6,755 nt of DNA, from NCBI GenBank assembly GCA_023456995.1, contig JAEWNU010000084.1:1-6755 (forward strand), written 5' to 3'. Below the pieces are notes generated by a model. That model had not been told where the DNA came from and did no database searches. It was given only the letters and a program-made list of their open reading frames with translations. Within the stretch, counting starts at the first letter, position 1. Each line of letters begins with the position of its first letter. Positions 6,300-6,755 of this stretch are shown here, piece after piece. Position numbers and translations under genes: made by a program. The stretch comes from Bacillota bacterium (lineage in GTDB: Bacteria; Bacillota; Clostridia; Oscillospirales; Ruminococcaceae).

Positions 6300-6305
6300 A
6301 GATAT

Positions 6306-6755
6306 ATGAAAAAAATTGCGAGCTTTTGTATAAATCATGATACGCTAACGCCTGGAATATATACCTCGCGCATTGATTTTGGTGATATTATTACCTATGA
6401 CATTCGATATCACTACCCCAATGCGGCCAGCTATTTAAGTCCCGAAGCAGCGCATACCATTGAACACATCTTTGCCACGTGGGTGAGATCCAGCGATATT
6501 GGAAATCAGGTGGTCTATTTTGGACCGATGGGCTGCCTGACTGGCTTTTATTTGATTTTAAAAGGCGTTAAACCTGCCCAGGCAGTTTTGGCTATTTCCG
6601 AGGGAATGCGCTTTGTTCGTGATTATGAAGGCGAAATACCCGGTGCACTGAAAGTGGAATGCGGCAACTACCTGCTGCACAATCTTGCAGTGGCTAAAAA
6701 AGAGGCGGCGGACTTTTGTACTGCTATTACCGGTTGGAATGAAGAACGCTTAACG
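6306..6755 (+). CDS. luxS: S-ribosylhomocysteine lyase LuxS (3' end outside window)
   Basis: Cytoplasmic metalloenzyme that splits S-ribosylhomocysteine into homocysteine and 4,5-dihydroxy-2,3-pentanedione, the precursor of the signal AI-2; it also recycles the SAM by-product. The 150 codons present read without a stop to the window edge; B. subtilis LuxS is 157 aa, so probably only a few residues are missing. The active site is complete: Ser6 and His11 in KIASFCINHD, Arg34 in the TYDIRY segment, metal ligands His50 and His54 (HTIEH) with base Glu53, catalytic Cys77 in GPMGC, and third metal ligand Cys119 in VECGNY. Leu78 follows GPMGC where classic LuxS has Arg; I believe this is usual in a shorter clostridial subgroup. 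No methionine-cycle partner such as mtnN/pfs is visible on either side. Transcribed divergently from the small gene. Confidence 0.96.
   Translation, partial: MKKIASFCINHDTLTPGIYTSRIDFGDIITYDIRYHYPNAASYLSPEAAHTIEHIFATWVRSSDIGNQVVYFGPMGCLTGFYLILKGVKPAQAVLAISEGMRFVRDYEGEIPGALKVECGNYLLHNLAVAKKEAADFCTAITGWNEERLT

Noticed and set aside
6187..6305. A riboswitch leader for luxS
   Set aside because: No recognisable SAM or SAH riboswitch core or stable paired architecture was seen in this short, A/T-rich divergent region.

Overview
The window looks like a chromosomal stretch from a Gram-positive Clostridia-type bacterium, most likely a spore-forming relative of the Oscillospiraceae/Ruminococcaceae. 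This is inferred from strong AAAGGAG-type ribosome binding sites, a clostridial-style luxS, a coat-like ferritin-fold protein with a Cys-containing N-terminus, and a MacA-type adaptor in a YknXYZ-like gene order. No phage, insertion sequence, CRISPR, tRNA or rRNA signal was seen.

Layout. Everything from 1 to about 6174 is coded on the minus strand and only the last gene is on the plus strand. Positions 74-3679 hold a three-gene export operon, read right to left: a membrane fusion protein (2051-3679), an ABC ATPase (1344-2051) and a MacB/FtsX permease (74-1342). The first junction is a one-base TAATG overlap and the second a one-base gap, so the three are probably translated in a coupled way. 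A candidate promoter with a short direct repeat lies at about 3729-3771. Just beyond it, at 3791-3830, is a clear intrinsic terminator that ends the next unit.

That unit is a membrane-anchored M23 (LytM-type) peptidase at 3868-4917. It is preceded by a 101-bp gap holding a striking interrupted palindrome (4936-4987). Upstream is a ferritin-like protein (5019-5741) with an 80-residue disordered N-terminus and an apparently degraded metal site, and then a small unrecognised protein (5878-6174).

On the plus strand, divergent from the small gene, is luxS (6306 to the window edge), encoding the AI-2-producing S-ribosylhomocysteine lyase, cut by the window end. A good plus-strand promoter-like sequence at 5842-5870 would produce a luxS message running antisense through the small gene.

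Working together: the three export genes form one machine (adaptor, motor, permease), by analogy with YknXYZ/MacAB, which exports peptides or amphipathic compounds; the substrate is unknown. The peptidase, ferritin-like protein, small protein and luxS have no obvious single pathway. The peptidase and coat-like protein could both act at the cell or spore envelope, but this is inference. I do not see convincing evidence of a wholly new system. The best leads are the interrupted palindrome, the substituted ferritin-like site and the antisense arrangement at luxS.
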